Positions 7,723 through 16,972 of a stretch of DNA of 64,000 nt are shown here, one piece after another. Source of the DNA: Lysinibacillus sp. B2A1 (GTDB taxonomy: Bacteria; Bacillota; Bacilli; Bacillales_A; Planococcaceae); the NCBI GenBank assembly GCA_002973635.1, contig CP027224.1:2366501-2430500 (forward strand). Reading direction: 5' to 3'. The notes under the pieces are model-generated. The model saw only the letters and a list, made by a program, of their open reading frames with translations, did not search any database and was not told the origin of the DNA. How positions within the stretch are numbered: position 1 is the stretch's first letter; every line of letters begins with the position of its first letter. Both the position numbers and the translations under genes were made by a program.

Positions 7723-9396
7723 ATGTGGGAAAAGGTGATATCCTACATACCAGAATGGAGAGTATTTCTACAAGGGTTTTTGGTATTTCTCATTCCTTAT
7801 ATTCTGTACAAATTGTTTAATGGATTGATACTTCATCTGAAGAAAAATGGAATGCTAGAAATCAAAACAGCAGAAGTGGAAAATCAAAAATGGATAAATT
7901 CAAAACATGTTCAGGTTTCGTTCCCTGACTTTACAGGTGATATTACCCAAGACCTCTCATTTATTAGAAATGCAATTGGACATAACTGGGATGTGCATTT
8001 TAGAGAGTTTTATCTTGGTAACACTGGTAATCGTGCAGCAATCATTTTTCTAGAAGGATTATCTGATAAAGAGCTAATTGATAAGCATATTTTAACTTCA
8101 TTAATGGGAGGGTTTTCAGAAACAAAAAATCAAGATTTAACTCCCATTGATTTACAAAAGCATATAACAAATAATGTCCTTACAATAAGTGAGTTAACCG
8201 AGGAGCATGATGTTAAAAAATCGGTAGCAAAAGTATTGATTGGATCTACTTTATTAGTAGTGGATGGTATGAAACAGGTGTTTATTTTGGGTACCACAAA
8301 AAATAAATCGCGTAATTATGAAGAACCTGTATCGGAGGCATTGGTTAGAGGTCCAAGGATAGGATTTACAGAAACGTTAAGTGATAATACTGCTTTATTA
8401 CGACAGCATGGAGAAAATTGTGACCTATCCATGATTCCTATCCAGGTTGGTCAGCGCTCCAAAAAAGAATTAGTCATTGCCTATATAAAAGAGATTGCTG
8501 ATCCTAACTTAGTGGAAGAGGTCAAACATAGAATCAATAAAATTAATATAGATGATGTACCTGAATCAGGCTATATAGAGCAAATGATAGAGGATAATTT
8601 CCTCAGCCCATTTACACAAGTACAGAATACAGAACGGCCTGACAGAGTGATGGGGGCTTTGCTAGAGGGACGAGTAGCGATTTTACTTGATGGAACACCA
8701 TATGCTCTAATCGTTCCTGTTACTTTTAGCATGCTATTGCAATCACCTGAAGACTATTATGAGCGCTGGCTACCCAGTTCATTAATTAGACTGCTCCGAT
8801 ATCTAGCGGCGGGCATTACCCTTTTTGCACCCTCCTTATATATTTCATTTGTCTCTTTTCATCAAGGCTTAATACCGACAAAACTAGCATTGTCCATGAT
8901 GGGAACAAGAGAAGGGGTTCCTTTTCCTGCAATAATAGAGGCATTGATTATGGAGGTAGCCATCGAAATATTACGAGAAGCTGGACTTCGCCTACCTAAA
9001 CCGATTGGACCAACAATGGGAATTGTGGGAGGACTGGTTATTGGAGAAGCTGCCGTTCAAGCAGGAATAGTGAGCCCAATTATGGTCATTGTGGTAGCGT
9101 TAACGGCGATTTCTTCCTTTGCTATCCCTCAATATAGTGCAGGTATAACATTGAGATTACTTCGATTTGTCTCGATGTTTTTTGCCGCAATATTTGGATT
9201 ATTTGGGGTTGTATTGTTCTTCCTTTTTCTATGTAGTCATTTAGTAAAACTAAAAAGTTTTGGCGTTCCTTATGTAAGTCCAACCATTCCATATCGAGCG
9301 AGTGATTGGAAAGATTTTATGGTTCGTATGCCACTAATGATGATGAAGCGCCGTCCTAAGATGCTGCATACGAAAGATCCTATCCGCAAAGATTAA
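7723..9396 (+). CDS. Spore germination receptor subunit A (GerA family)
   Basis: 557 residues from ATG 7723, which has GAGGGTG at proper distance; a GTG at 7708 overlaps that site. It is a GerAA/GerKA homolog: one N-terminal hydrophobic stretch, a long soluble domain (residues about 40-300), then a membrane domain with [22 protein letters not shown], the [11 protein letters not shown] segment and further transmembrane helices up to about residue 510. GerA proteins are part of the nutrient receptor in the spore inner membrane. First gene of a gerA-gerB-gerC operon. The germinant cannot be inferred. Expression is expected in the forespore under sigma-G, but I could not place a promoter confidently. 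Confidence 0.92.
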   Translation: MWEKVISYIPEWRVFLQGFLVFLIPYILYKLFNGLILHLKKNGMLEIKTAEVENQKWINSKHVQVSFPDFTGDITQDLSFIRNAIGHNWDVHFREFYLGNTGNRAAIIFLEGLSDKELIDKHILTSLMGGFSETKNQDLTPIDLQKHITNNVLTISELTEEHDVKKSVAKVLIGSTLLVVDGMKQVFILGTTKNKSRNYEEPVSEALVRGPRIGFTETLSDNTALLRQHGENCDLSMIPIQVGQRSKKELVIAYIKEIADPNLVEEVKHRINKINIDDVPESGYIEQMIEDNFLSPFTQVQNTERPDRVMGALLEGRVAILLDGTPYALIVPVTFSMLLQSPEDYYERWLPSSLIRLLRYLAAGITLFAPSLYISFVSFHQGLIPTKLALSMMGTREGVPFPAIIEALIMEVAIEILREAGLRLPKPIGPTMGIVGGLVIGEAAVQAGIVSPIMVIVVALTAISSFAIPQYSAGITLRLLRFVSMFFAAIFGLFGVVLFFLFLCSHLVKLKSFGVPYVSPTIPYRASDWKDFMVRMPLMMMKRRPKMLHTKDPIRKD

Positions 9397-9422
9397 TCCT
9401 CTAGAAAGGACATTGACTTAGC

Positions 9423-10520
9423 ATGATAATTAGTTCACAAGATAAAATTAGCTCTTCACAGGCACTTGTTATCCTTGTCAATTATATTCTTGCAACTGGA
9501 ATTCTTACACTGCCTCGAGCATCTGTAGAGAAGGTGAAAACACCAGATGTATGGATTAGTGTTTTTTTAGGAGGCATTATTGCGATGATTGCAGGGATCA
9601 TTATTGTGAAATTAAGTCAGCAATTTCCTGAGAAAACCTTTTATCAGTACAATCAAATAATTGTTGGAAGATGGCTTGGCTGGATTCTAAGCTTGCTGAT
9701 AATTAGCTATTTTTTTACAATTTCTGCATTTGAGGTCAGAACAATGGCTGAGGTGACCTCTCTTTTTTTGTTAGAGAGCACCCCCACCTGGGCAATTATT
9801 TTGCCCTTTATGTGGGTTGGTCTATATTTGGTTAGTAGCGGTATAAACTCGATTGCTCGTTTATTTGAAATCATTTTCCCCATTACATTTGTTATTTTCT
9901 TGCTGGTTGCCTTTTTAAGCTTTGGAATTTTTGAGATAGACAATCTTCGTCCCGTATTAGGCTTAGGTGTTACCCCGATGTTAAAAGGAATAAAAACGGC
10001 TACATTGGCATTTTTAGGTCCAGAAATAATGTTGCTACTAGTCGCATTTATGAAGCCAGCTGATAAAACGAAGGCTGTGAGAATTGTAGTAGTTGGTTTA
10101 ATAATTCCTCTCATTTTTTATGTGATTACGGTTGTAATGGTGATAGGTGCATTATCTATAGAGGGAGTTGTGACAAGAACATGGCCCACAATTGAATTAA
10201 TGAGAAGTTATGAAATTCCGGGCTTAATCTTTGAACGATTCGAATCCTTTTTACTTGTTATATGGATTATGCAAATATTTGCTACGTTTACAATTACTTA
10301 TTATGCGGCTGCATTAGGCCTAGCTCAACTCTTTCAAACTAATATTCAACCTTTCTTGTTTGGCTTGCTACCTGTTATATATATGATCGCAATGACACCA
10401 AAAAATATAAATGATTTATTTAAATTTGGCGATCAGATAGGCCATGCTGCTATTATTCTTTTCGGTATACTACCGATAATTTTACTTATTATTTCGAGAC
10501 TGAAGGGTGAAAAAGCATGA
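9423..10520 (+). CDS. Spore germination receptor subunit B (GerB family permease)
   Basis: 365 residues with about ten membrane helices, typical of GerAB/GerKB proteins of the APC transporter superfamily. The N-terminal NYILATGILTLPR and the ETP-like LLESTPTWAI region are characteristic. In the receptor this subunit binds the nutrient ligand or passes ions. It starts 26 bases after gerA and overlaps gerC by four bases (ATGA), implying translational coupling. Confidence 0.92.
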   Translation: MIISSQDKISSSQALVILVNYILATGILTLPRASVEKVKTPDVWISVFLGGIIAMIAGIIIVKLSQQFPEKTFYQYNQIIVGRWLGWILSLLIISYFFTISAFEVRTMAEVTSLFLLESTPTWAIILPFMWVGLYLVSSGINSIARLFEIIFPITFVIFLLVAFLSFGIFEIDNLRPVLGLGVTPMLKGIKTATLAFLGPEIMLLLVAFMKPADKTKAVRIVVVGLIIPLIFYVITVVMVIGALSIEGVVTRTWPTIELMRSYEIPGLIFERFESFLLVIWIMQIFATFTITYYAAALGLAQLFQTNIQPFLFGLLPVIYMIAMTPKNINDLFKFGDQIGHAAIILFGILPIILLIISRLKGEKA

Positions 10521-11722
10521 CATTAATGCGTTTGTATCAAAGATTTCTGTTGGGGACGATGTTATCTGTAATCATTTTACCCTTATCAGGATGCTGGAGT
10601 AATAAAGAAATAGAAGATTTAGGTCTAGTAGCAGGTACTTCCTTGGACTTAGCCACAAACAGTGATTTTTCGGGAAGCTTGGAGGAGCAAGAAGGGAGGC
10701 CTTCAAATAGAGAGCTCATTACGATAACCAATCAATTAGTAACCTCAGAGACAACTGCTACTGGAGCAAAAGGTGGAACTGTGCATCAACAGGCCTATAA
10801 AAATGTTTCTGAAACTGGAGATACTGTACTCCCCACCTTACGAAACATGTTATTAAAAATTGACAAACGGGCCTTTGCAGAACATTCTAAAGTAATTATT
10901 ATTGCAGAGGATTTAGCGAGTACATTGAATTTAAAACAGACATTGGATTTTTTTCTAAGAGAGCTGGAGATAAGGCCTAGTGGCGTTTTGCTTATTGCTA
11001 AAAATCGTGCTAGTGACATACTTGAATCAAATGAACAGACAAAAATTCCAGCGTTTCAACTTAGGGAGATGATTCAGGGTCATGAAAGAACATCTAAAAT
11101 TCTCCCTCCTATGACATTTGCCAAGTTAGAGGGGAAATTAAATTCGAATGCTAGTTTTTTGTTACAATATGTAGTTTCTGAAAACGGAGAAGTAAAATTT
11201 GTGGGTGCTGCAGTCATCGAAGGGAAAACAAAAACATTTCGAGGTTCTTTAAATGCACTAGAATTAGAAGGGATTTCATGGATAACTGGAAAAGCTAAAG
11301 GTGGTTTAGTAGAAAGTTTTGACGAAAAGACAAATCAGCCTATCATATATGAGGCATTATCTATGAAAAGTAAAATTTTGCCTTCAGTAAAGGGAGACAG
11401 TATTTCATTTCATGTCAAAATAGAGTCTGAAGGTCGAATTGCAGAACATTGGGTGCTAACAGAAAAAACATTCAACAATAAATTTCTGAAAATAGCAGAA
11501 CAAACGACAAAAAAAGAAGTAGAGCGCTTGATAGACAATGTATTAAAGAAGATACAGCAACAATATCAAACTGATGTTTCGGGATTTGGCAATAGCTTAA
11601 GAATTGAATATCCTAAAGTGTGGGAAAAAGTAAAAAAGAATTGGGATCAAATATTTAGTGAGGTTTCCATCACATACGAGGTCAAGATAAATATAAAAGA
11701 TTATGGAACATCGGGCGATTAA
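10517..11722 (+). CDS. Spore germination lipoprotein subunit C (GerC family)
   Basis: 401 residues. A lipoprotein signal ends in the lipobox LSGC (Cys26), followed by the family signature WSNKEIEDLGLVAG. The rest is a soluble domain with the FFLRELEIRPSG and SFLLQYVV segments conserved in GerC proteins. It is anchored to the outer face of the spore inner membrane and completes the GerABC receptor. Last gene of the operon; only a weak four-base hairpin follows the stop, and the stronger hairpin at 11969 may be the real end. Confidence 0.92.
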   Translation: MTLMRLYQRFLLGTMLSVIILPLSGCWSNKEIEDLGLVAGTSLDLATNSDFSGSLEEQEGRPSNRELITITNQLVTSETTATGAKGGTVHQQAYKNVSETGDTVLPTLRNMLLKIDKRAFAEHSKVIIIAEDLASTLNLKQTLDFFLRELEIRPSGVLLIAKNRASDILESNEQTKIPAFQLREMIQGHERTSKILPPMTFAKLEGKLNSNASFLLQYVVSENGEVKFVGAAVIEGKTKTFRGSLNALELEGISWITGKAKGGLVESFDEKTNQPIIYEALSMKSKILPSVKGDSISFHVKIESEGRIAEHWVLTEKTFNNKFLKIAEQTTKKEVERLIDNVLKKIQQQYQTDVSGFGNSLRIEYPKVWEKVKKNWDQIFSEVSITYEVKINIKDYGTSGD

Positions 11723-11812
11723 CCCGCTTTGTTTTATAGTCTTTTTGTTTTTTGAAAGTATGTAGCCTTTGCCTGTATAAGTTAAAAGTAATTATCAATA
11801 TAGGTTTAGAGA

Positions 11813-11932
11813 ATGGATAGAAAGGAAAATGCCATTCGTCAACAGAAAGGATTAAACTTAAAGGATCAAAATGGTCAGGAAAGGGGTTTGAAATTGAGAA
11901 TAGAAGGAGATTTATTAATTTTTGAAAAATAA
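11813..11932 (+). CDS. Doubtful 39-residue ORF
   Basis: Short ATG frame with product starting MDRKENAIRQQKG and ending LRIEGDLLIFEK, charged and soluble. The start has only a weak TTTAGAGA upstream, but it ends just before a good terminator at 11969. Could be a real small gene downstream of gerC or chance; no family recognised. Confidence 0.25.
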   Translation: MDRKENAIRQQKGLNLKDQNGQERGLKLRIEGDLLIFEK

Positions 11933-11968
11933 TCGTAGAGACACAAATTATAATTGAGCTAAATAATC

Positions 11969-12009
11969 GTCTCGAAACTTTGTATTTATACAAGGTTTCG
12001 AGACTTTTT
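11969..12009 (+). terminator. Strong intrinsic terminator
   Basis: GTCTCGAAACTTTGTAT pairs with ATACAAGGTTTCGAGAC around a one- or two-base centre with one G-T pair, followed by TTTTTA. It separates the gerABC region from a leftward lipoprotein gene and may serve both. Confidence 0.8.
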
Positions 12010-12019
12010 ATGGGGGTTT

Positions 12020-12124
12020 TTAGCGATCATATTCATAGTCATAAGGTACATCCTTACTCCCGCAGCCAGCAAGAAGAAATGAGAGAGAAAGTAATAGAAT
12101 CAAACTAACTACAAATTTTTTCAT
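12020..12124 (-). CDS. Tiny lipoprotein, 34 residues
   Basis: The ATG has AAAGGAG upstream. The product is MKKFVVSLILLLSLSFLLAG followed by Cys21, a textbook lipoprotein signal with lipobox LAGC, and then only 13 residues (GSKDVPYDYEYDR). After processing this leaves a 14-residue acidic, Tyr-rich lipopeptide. No frame continues beyond the stop, so it does not look truncated by a nearby frameshift. Unknown role; it may be a spore or membrane-surface peptide. Confidence 0.6.
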   Translation of the reverse strand: MKKFVVSLILLLSLSFLLAGCGSKDVPYDYEYDR

Positions 12125-12399
12125 TATAGCTAACACTCCTTTACTTAAATGATTATTTTAAAAGGCCGATTGTTTTTCACTTTACAATTATAGTGTAAAT
12201 GGATTGACTTCATAAGTACATATTTAACCCATATAAATAGGTAGTAGCGAGCACGTTGATTATAAGGATGTTGTTCCCATTTATTTTGTATGGGAAACTA
12301 GAAACTTTACTTTATTGTCACCCACTTTTTACTAGTAGAGTTTGTAATTCCTCTTTTTAGGATAGACTTTTAGCAAGTAATATGAAGGAGGGTTCAAAA

Positions 12400-12813
12400 T
12401 TGTTACAATTTGATTCAAAAATAGTGGGAAAAGAAATTGAATTTGGCTATTTACGTGATAAAATTGAAGGTCGTGGATTTACCATTGGTGGTAACTGGGA
12501 GTATTATAAAGGAAGCTTTGATACGGTATTGTGGAAAGAGGGCGGAGAGACAATTTATTTACGTGTGCCTTTTATTGTAACAGAAGGAGAGCTGGATAAT
12601 GAAGATGCCAAAATACGCTTCCAAAACCCATTTGTAATAAAGCACGTGGCAAATGTTGGCTTAGATTATGATGAGGGCTCTTTACTAGATGCTTCTGGAG
12701 TAAGCCAATTTCAGACACCATTAGACAAGGATGCACATATCCATGATAAAAGTAGATGGATAAGTGCTGGTGAGCAAGTTGTAGAAAAAAGAGTGCTTCC
12801 GTACTTTCATTAA
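12400..12813 (+). CDS. YugN-like family protein
   Basis: 137 residues from TTG 12400, eight bases after AAGGAGGG; the ATG at 12382 lies upstream of that site and would make the Shine-Dalgarno part of the coding region. The sequence matches the small YugN-like family: an N-terminal GxxWEYYKGSFD block, a beta-rich centre (YLRVPFIVTEGEL) and a C-terminal WISAGEQVVEKRVLPYF. The family is widespread in Bacillaceae and without known function. Monocistronic. Confidence 0.75.
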   Translation: MLQFDSKIVGKEIEFGYLRDKIEGRGFTIGGNWEYYKGSFDTVLWKEGGETIYLRVPFIVTEGELDNEDAKIRFQNPFVIKHVANVGLDYDEGSLLDASGVSQFQTPLDKDAHIHDKSRWISAGEQVVEKRVLPYFH

Positions 12814-12979
12814 AATAAAGAATCGATGTAGATAAATAATAATATCATTTAGCACAGTTTTAAGTCTTTTATCCTTCATTAAATTTAGTACGTAATAATC
12901 AAAAAAGAAAATTTAATTGTCAGAAAAAATTACCAATATTATAATAGAGCTAATTAATACTACTAAATGAGGTGAGTTA

Positions 12980-13147
12980 ATGGGAAAAGCAGCTAGTGAT
13001 GATTTTCTTCATTCATATCAAAAATTGCAGCAAGAACGACTCATCGATCGAAAAGAAGAGTATTTAGAGGTGCGGGAAAAAACAAAGGCTAAGGGCGAGA
13101 TATTAGAATTTGATTCCTTAGTAGATATAGTAGAAGAGACGTCTTAA
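12980..13147 (+). CDS. Small charged protein, 55 residues
   Basis: ATG 12980 with GAGGTGAG upstream. Product MGKAASDDFLHSYQKLQQER followed by an acidic/basic helix and ending DSLVDIVEETS; probably one long helix. Function unknown. Its stop codon lies inside the hairpin of its own terminator (AGACGTC loop GGCGTCT). A mobile element has inserted directly after that hairpin, so the hairpin has lost its T-tract here; the second copy of the hairpin, still followed by TTTTTC, is at 13812. Confidence 0.6.
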   Translation: MGKAASDDFLHSYQKLQQERLIDRKEEYLEVREKTKAKGEILEFDSLVDIVEETS

Positions 13148-13155
13148 TGGCGTCT
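13137..13155 (+). repeat. Left 19-bp target duplication (terminator hairpin)
   Basis: AGACGTCTTAATGGCGTCT, a seven-base-pair hairpin with loop TTAAT, is repeated exactly at 13812-13830. It is the terminator hairpin of the 55-residue gene, and its T-tract is present only at the right copy. Confidence 0.85.
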
Positions 13156-13231
13156 CATGTTGTTGAAATTCTATTATGTCAATGAAATCAAGGTGACAAA
13201 TTAAAAAGTATAGCCCTTTTTCAAAACGAGG

Positions 13232-13364
13232 GGTTGATCTCCGTTCCGACTGAGTGCTTTCCTGGGGGCGTCCGATGAGCCGCTTCACTCGCATAGCTCG
13301 CTCCAGGGTCTCATCTGTGACGCTGAATCCCCAAGGAGTCACTCAGTCTACACTCCAATCAACC
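13232..13364 (-). repeat. Palindromic module A of element copy 1
   Basis: Outer arms GACTGAGTG and CACTCAGTC close a GC-rich imperfect palindrome, much richer in GC than its surroundings. Read on the minus strand it aligns with module B at 13621: both have TGATTGGAGTG, then GAGACCCTG, GAAGCGGCTC, CAGGAAAGC and GGAACGGA in the same order. Confidence 0.75.
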
Positions 13365-13620
13365 TTTGTTCATAGTATTTTCTTCTGGCAATTCACACAA
13401 ATGTATAGTGAAAAATTTGAAGTCTTAGCCATCACTATATTGTGCAAAAATGGAGCTTTGATAACATTTTTCTATGTGAAAACAGAGGAGTACTTTATGT
13501 AAAGTTACAAAGTAGTTTTACGCATAAAACGTAGGTTAACAGCTGTAGAATTGTACCAATATTCTATCCATTTAATTTACTTTTTGAGGGAAGAAAATAT
13601 TTAAAGTTCTACACTATTGC

Positions 13621-13750
13621 TGATTGGAGTGCAAGGCTACTCGACTCCCGTGGGATAGCGAGACAGACGAGACCCTGCACGGAGCGTCAGCGCAGGAAGC
13701 GGCTCGTCGCTCGCCCACAGGAAAGCGAGTAGCCTGGAACGGAAATCACC
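13621..13750 (+). repeat. Palindromic module B of element copy 1
   Basis: Outer arms GGCTACTCG and CGAGTAGCC close a GC-rich imperfect palindrome (CTCCCGTGGGATAGCGAGAC and GCTCGTCGCTCGCCCACAGG are the main inner blocks). Similar 100-bp palindromes are scattered through many Bacillaceae genomes as far as I recall. Here it is part of a defined mobile unit, in inverted orientation to module A. Confidence 0.75.
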
Positions 13751-13811
13751 TTCATTTGACTTAGTAGTGTTCACAAAGAGTCCCTTGACCATTTAGTTTT
13801 TCAACACTATG

Positions 13812-13836
13812 AGACGTCTTAATGGCGTCTTTTTCT
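13812..13836 (+). terminator. Right copy of target hairpin with T-tract
   Basis: The 19-bp hairpin AGACGTCTTAATGGCGTCT is followed by TTTTTCTTTT. It is the complete original terminator of the 55-residue gene, now about 660 bp downstream of that gene because of the insertion. Confidence 0.8.
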
Positions 13837-13886
13837 TTTGATTGCTACTGTCAGTAACAAATAAGAAAGGGTGAACGGGAACGATA

Positions 13887-14957
13887 ATGAAAAAAGCGAA
13901 TTTATTATTGTTACTACTATTGCTGTTTGTTCTTGGAGGATGCTCCAAAACGAAGCAACAAGATGAAAAACCTGAAGATGCTACAACCTTAACAACTTCA
14001 AATCTTGACATTATTGCTGACAATCTACAGGCACCTTGGTCTATTCAAAAAAGTGGCGATGTTTTTTATTTATCTGAGAGGCCGGGAAATATTGTAAAAG
14101 TTGAAGATGGTAAGGTAGAAAGGCAACATGTAGAACTTAGTAAAGAGCTTTCTACTGCTTCAGAGGCTGGGTTATTAGGATTTGTTCTAGCTCCTGATTT
14201 TCTTGAATCAAAAAGGGCATATGCCTATTATACGTATGTTGACGATTCTAAACAGTTTAATCGGATTATCACTTTAACGTTACAGGATAACAAATGGAAG
14301 GAAGAGAGTTTGTTAGTTGATCGTATTAATAGTGGTACGTATCATCATGGAGGTAGATTAGAAATTGGGCCAGATGGCAAGCTTTATGCAACAGTTGGCG
14401 ATGCAACGGAACCTATGCTAGCACAGAACTTATCCACGCTAGAAGGGAAAATTCTACGCTTACATTTAGACGGATCTATTCCAAATGATAATCCTTTTCC
14501 TAATTCCTATATTTATAGCTTCGGTCATCGCAATCCTCAAGGTTTGACATGGACATCAGATGGCAAGATGTATGCAAGTGAGCATGGAAACTCAGCTAAT
14601 GATGAGCTTAACATCATACAAAAAGGACAAAATTATGGTTGGCCAATTATAGAAGGCAGTGAGGAACGACAAGGGATGGTTGCTCCAATCGTTACATCTG
14701 GTCTTAATACAACTTGGGCTCCTTCAGGAATGGATAATAACAATAAAAAATTGTATGTGGCAGCATTAAGAGGAACGACAATATTGGAATTTACTATGGA
14801 AACACTCGAAAAAAGAGAGCTAGTTTCAGGTTTTGGCCGTATTCGAGATCTGTATATAGACGATCAATCTCTTTATTTCATTAGTAATAATACAGATGGG
14901 CGTGGAAATCCTTTGACAAATGATGATAAGCTATATCGAATTGCATTAGAAAATTGA
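13887..14957 (+). CDS. PQQ-dependent sugar dehydrogenase-type lipoprotein
   Basis: 356 residues. The lipoprotein signal ends at LGGC (Cys19). The rest is a six-bladed beta-propeller of the soluble aldose sugar dehydrogenase (YliI/Asd) type: LQAPWSI at the start, SEAGLLGFVLAPDF, YHHGGRLEIGPDGKLYATVGD with the catalytic-type His, SFGHRNPQGLTW, and SEHGNSANDELN with a Ca/PQQ-site pattern. Such proteins oxidise sugars with PQQ outside the membrane; no PQQ synthesis genes are nearby, so the cofactor, if used, would be scavenged. Monocistronic. Confidence 0.85.
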   Translation: MKKANLLLLLLLLFVLGGCSKTKQQDEKPEDATTLTTSNLDIIADNLQAPWSIQKSGDVFYLSERPGNIVKVEDGKVERQHVELSKELSTASEAGLLGFVLAPDFLESKRAYAYYTYVDDSKQFNRIITLTLQDNKWKEESLLVDRINSGTYHHGGRLEIGPDGKLYATVGDATEPMLAQNLSTLEGKILRLHLDGSIPNDNPFPNSYIYSFGHRNPQGLTWTSDGKMYASEHGNSANDELNIIQKGQNYGWPIIEGSEERQGMVAPIVTSGLNTTWAPSGMDNNNKKLYVAALRGTTILEFTMETLEKRELVSGFGRIRDLYIDDQSLYFISNNTDGRGNPLTNDDKLYRIALEN

Positions 14958-15019
14958 AATATTGGTGGATAAAAAGCTGGAGATAATGTTGCAGATTAAG
15001 TAAATGTTCCTATATTGAA

Positions 15020-15050
15020 AAAAAGGTGCTTAAAAATTAGGCACCTTTTT
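15020..15050. terminator. Bidirectional terminator
   Basis: AAAAAGGTGC pairs with GCACCTTTTT around an 11-base AT loop between convergent genes; T-runs are present on both strands. Confidence 0.8.
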
Positions 15051-15053
15051 ATG

Positions 15054-15746
15054 CTATGACATGCTGCTGAGTATATTTGCTTTCTGTATAATTGGTTTTT
15101 TTAATTTTAATTTCGTTTCAATATCATTCACAAAAATCTCAAAATAAAACTTAAGTTCCTCAAAACCAGCGTGAGTATGCTTTTTTACATAATGGACATA
15201 GTCATTACTCAAGGATTTTACTACATGGGCAGCGACGGAATTAGATATATCCTGAAAATATTCTGTCAGACATTGATGCAAGGAGGAATGTTTTATTTGT
15301 TCTTCTAGCTCTGGAAATTCGGCAAGTAAATAATCCTTAACTAGAATTTCTAGTGCCATTCGATAGCCAGTCGTTGCTAGTTCAATTTGATCCAAATTTT
15401 CTGCCAATGCAGCTTGTCTATAAATATTAGCAAATTGAGGAGAAAATTCAGCGATAATCATTGGCACCGCTTTATTTGTCATCTCTGGATATACAGAATG
15501 AAAAGTAATACTGTTATTTGAAGTTTTACGGAAATGTGTAGTAACAAAGCTTTTCTTGCAACCTACACACGAATGTGAAAGAAAATTCATATCATAATGT
15601 AAATCATAAGATAGCTTTTTTGCATCAATAGTCGATGGAATCATCCAGACATAGCAATGTGGACATTGCTTTGGTATTGAATAAGTAACACCATCGAAAT
15701 AAGCGACGTCTAATGTTGTAGAAATTGCTTGAAATTCTATAGCCAT
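15054..15746 (-). CDS. DUF4145 domain protein with zinc knuckles
   Basis: 230 residues; AGAGGGAG before the ATG. The N-terminal third carries CPHC (residue about 28) and CVGC (about 60), a split zinc ribbon. The C-terminal half has LATTGYRMALEILVKDYL and the following helices typical of DUF4145, a domain common in prophages, restriction loci and defence-associated proteins. Its biochemical role is unknown. Here it is alone, convergent with the sugar dehydrogenase gene. Confidence 0.75.
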   Translation of the reverse strand: MAIEFQAISTTLDVAYFDGVTYSIPKQCPHCYVWMIPSTIDAKKLSYDLHYDMNFLSHSCVGCKKSFVTTHFRKTSNNSITFHSVYPEMTNKAVPMIIAEFSPQFANIYRQAALAENLDQIELATTGYRMALEILVKDYLLAEFPELEEQIKHSSLHQCLTEYFQDISNSVAAHVVKSLSNDYVHYVKKHTHAGFEELKFYFEIFVNDIETKLKLKKPIIQKANILSSMS

Positions 15747-16064
15747 AATTCACACTCCCTCTCAGTAAATTATAGCAATATCTTTTGCTCAATCACATGG
15801 TAATAATTATCTGTATTAGCTCCAAGAGGTACAAATAATCTCTGGCACTTCATAAAAAAATGTTGCTGAGCTAGGGCAAGATTATTTAAAATTAGTAAAT
15901 TAACGACTAATTGGGATAATAGCCTCTATTCGATACTCATTATGCTATATGTATTATACGATTGTGAAATTTGTTTATCTTCATTCAGTTAGATATTTTC
16001 TGTAGCAAAAGCAAACCATCAGCTACAATTAACCAAGACCAAATTGATTTATAATAAATAACAG
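15747..16064. other. Intergenic gap, no gene seen
   Basis: AT-rich spacer between two leftward genes; it must contain the promoter of the DUF4145 gene. No structured element or coding frame with a ribosome-binding site is seen. Confidence 0.45.
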
Positions 16065-16099
16065 AAAGCTCAGTTTCCTTAAAGAGGAAACTGGCTTTC
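16065..16099 (-). terminator. Intrinsic terminator
   Basis: On the minus strand GAAAGCCAGTTTCC pairs with GGAAACTGAGCTTTC around a seven-base loop, followed by TGTTATTT. It ends the lipoprotein gene at 16106. Confidence 0.6.
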
Positions 16100-16105
16100 A
16101 ATGAA

Positions 16106-16972
16106 TTATTGTGCAATATCTGTAGCATTGTCAATAATGCTTTGTGGGATATCGATTGATTTAAGATGGTTGAATTCAGTGTATGTAATAACTGTCTTCG
16201 TTTTTGTTGATAATTCTTCATCTTCTACTTTAATTTTCAAATCCATTTTCACATCTATTTTATTTGTATCAAAAGTTTCTTTATCAATGTATAGCACGTA
16301 GTTCATTTTATCAATCGTTAAGTTATCAAGAGGGTTTTCTTGAAGGTTAAGCTCTTGCATCGATTTTTGAATCTCAGAATCGATAAGTTCTTTAAATTTA
16401 TCACCTTTTGCGTCTAATGTTAATACATATGCATCATCTGTTTGTTCAAACTTGAAATCCCCAATAAACTTTTTCAGCTGATCTAATTGTTCCTTGGCGT
16501 TTGCAGGTGATGCAGTTTCTTTTATAATCGTATCAATATCCGTACTCGGTAATTTTAACCATTGATTGTCGGATGACGTTTCGTCTTTTACAAAAATGCC
16601 TAAATCCTGCTTCATATACATTTCAACTGATGCATCGGTATTTTTGTCGCTTTCACTAAGCGTATCTGGCGCTGTTGTTGTAACTGAGACATGCATAGCA
16701 AGTGGATCAGTAACTACATCCATCTCCATTTTTGTACTGCTAGTAAATTCCATCGCGTTTTCGCCTGACCCCATTTTTGTCTCTTGAGTCATCTCCATTT
16801 TCGCACTTGCGCTTTTAACGTCTGCTTGGCGATCTACCGCTTTGTCATACACTTGCTCTAAAGTAAGTTTACTTGTTTTAGTTGTGTCTTTCGTTGGGGT
16901 AGCACTACTGCTACAAGCTGCTAGTGTTAATGCAAGTGCTCCAACACTTAAAACTTTAAAAAATTTGTTCAT
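16106..16972 (-). CDS. Secreted lipoprotein, DUF6612-like
   Basis: 288 residues from ATG 16972, chosen because TAGGAG lies nine bases upstream; the ATG at 16981 abuts that site. The signal peptide ends in lipobox LAAC. The mature part is beta-rich with repeated K-x-E-M-T/D-x motifs, reminiscent of LolA/LppX-like or DUF6612 lipoproteins of Bacilli, which carry a half-barrel that could bind a lipid or envelope component. No partner genes are adjacent. Function unproven. Confidence 0.75.
   Translation of the reverse strand: MNKFFKVLSVGALALTLAACSSSATPTKDTTKTSKLTLEQVYDKAVDRQADVKSASAKMEMTQETKMGSGENAMEFTSSTKMEMDVVTDPLAMHVSVTTTAPDTLSESDKNTDASVEMYMKQDLGIFVKDETSSDNQWLKLPSTDIDTIIKETASPANAKEQLDQLKKFIGDFKFEQTDDAYVLTLDAKGDKFKELIDSEIQKSMQELNLQENPLDNLTIDKMNYVLYIDKETFDTNKIDVKMDLKIKVEDEELSTKTKTVITYTEFNHLKSIDIPQSIIDNATDIAQ

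Larger units (their letters stand above)
13156..13811 (-). mobile_element. Non-autonomous hairpin-targeting element, copy 1
   Basis: 656 bp without a credible gene. The ends CATGTTGTTGAAATTCTA and (reverse complement) CATAGTGTTGAAAAACTA are imperfect terminal inverted repeats. It is flanked by a 19-bp duplication of a terminator hairpin. Inside are two palindromic modules of about 130 bp, at 13232-13364 and 13621-13750, which are paralogous and inverted to each other, with an AT-rich core between. Strand is given relative to copy 2 at 21931, which shares the same ends, modules and core. The size and lack of a transposase fit a MITE-like element moved in trans. Confidence 0.85.

Noticed and set aside
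13254..13502. 82-codon frame across module A of element copy 1
   Set aside because: It runs through a palindrome, has no ribosome-binding site, and the matching frame in copy 2 is broken by the cassette; chance frame in GC-rich repeat.
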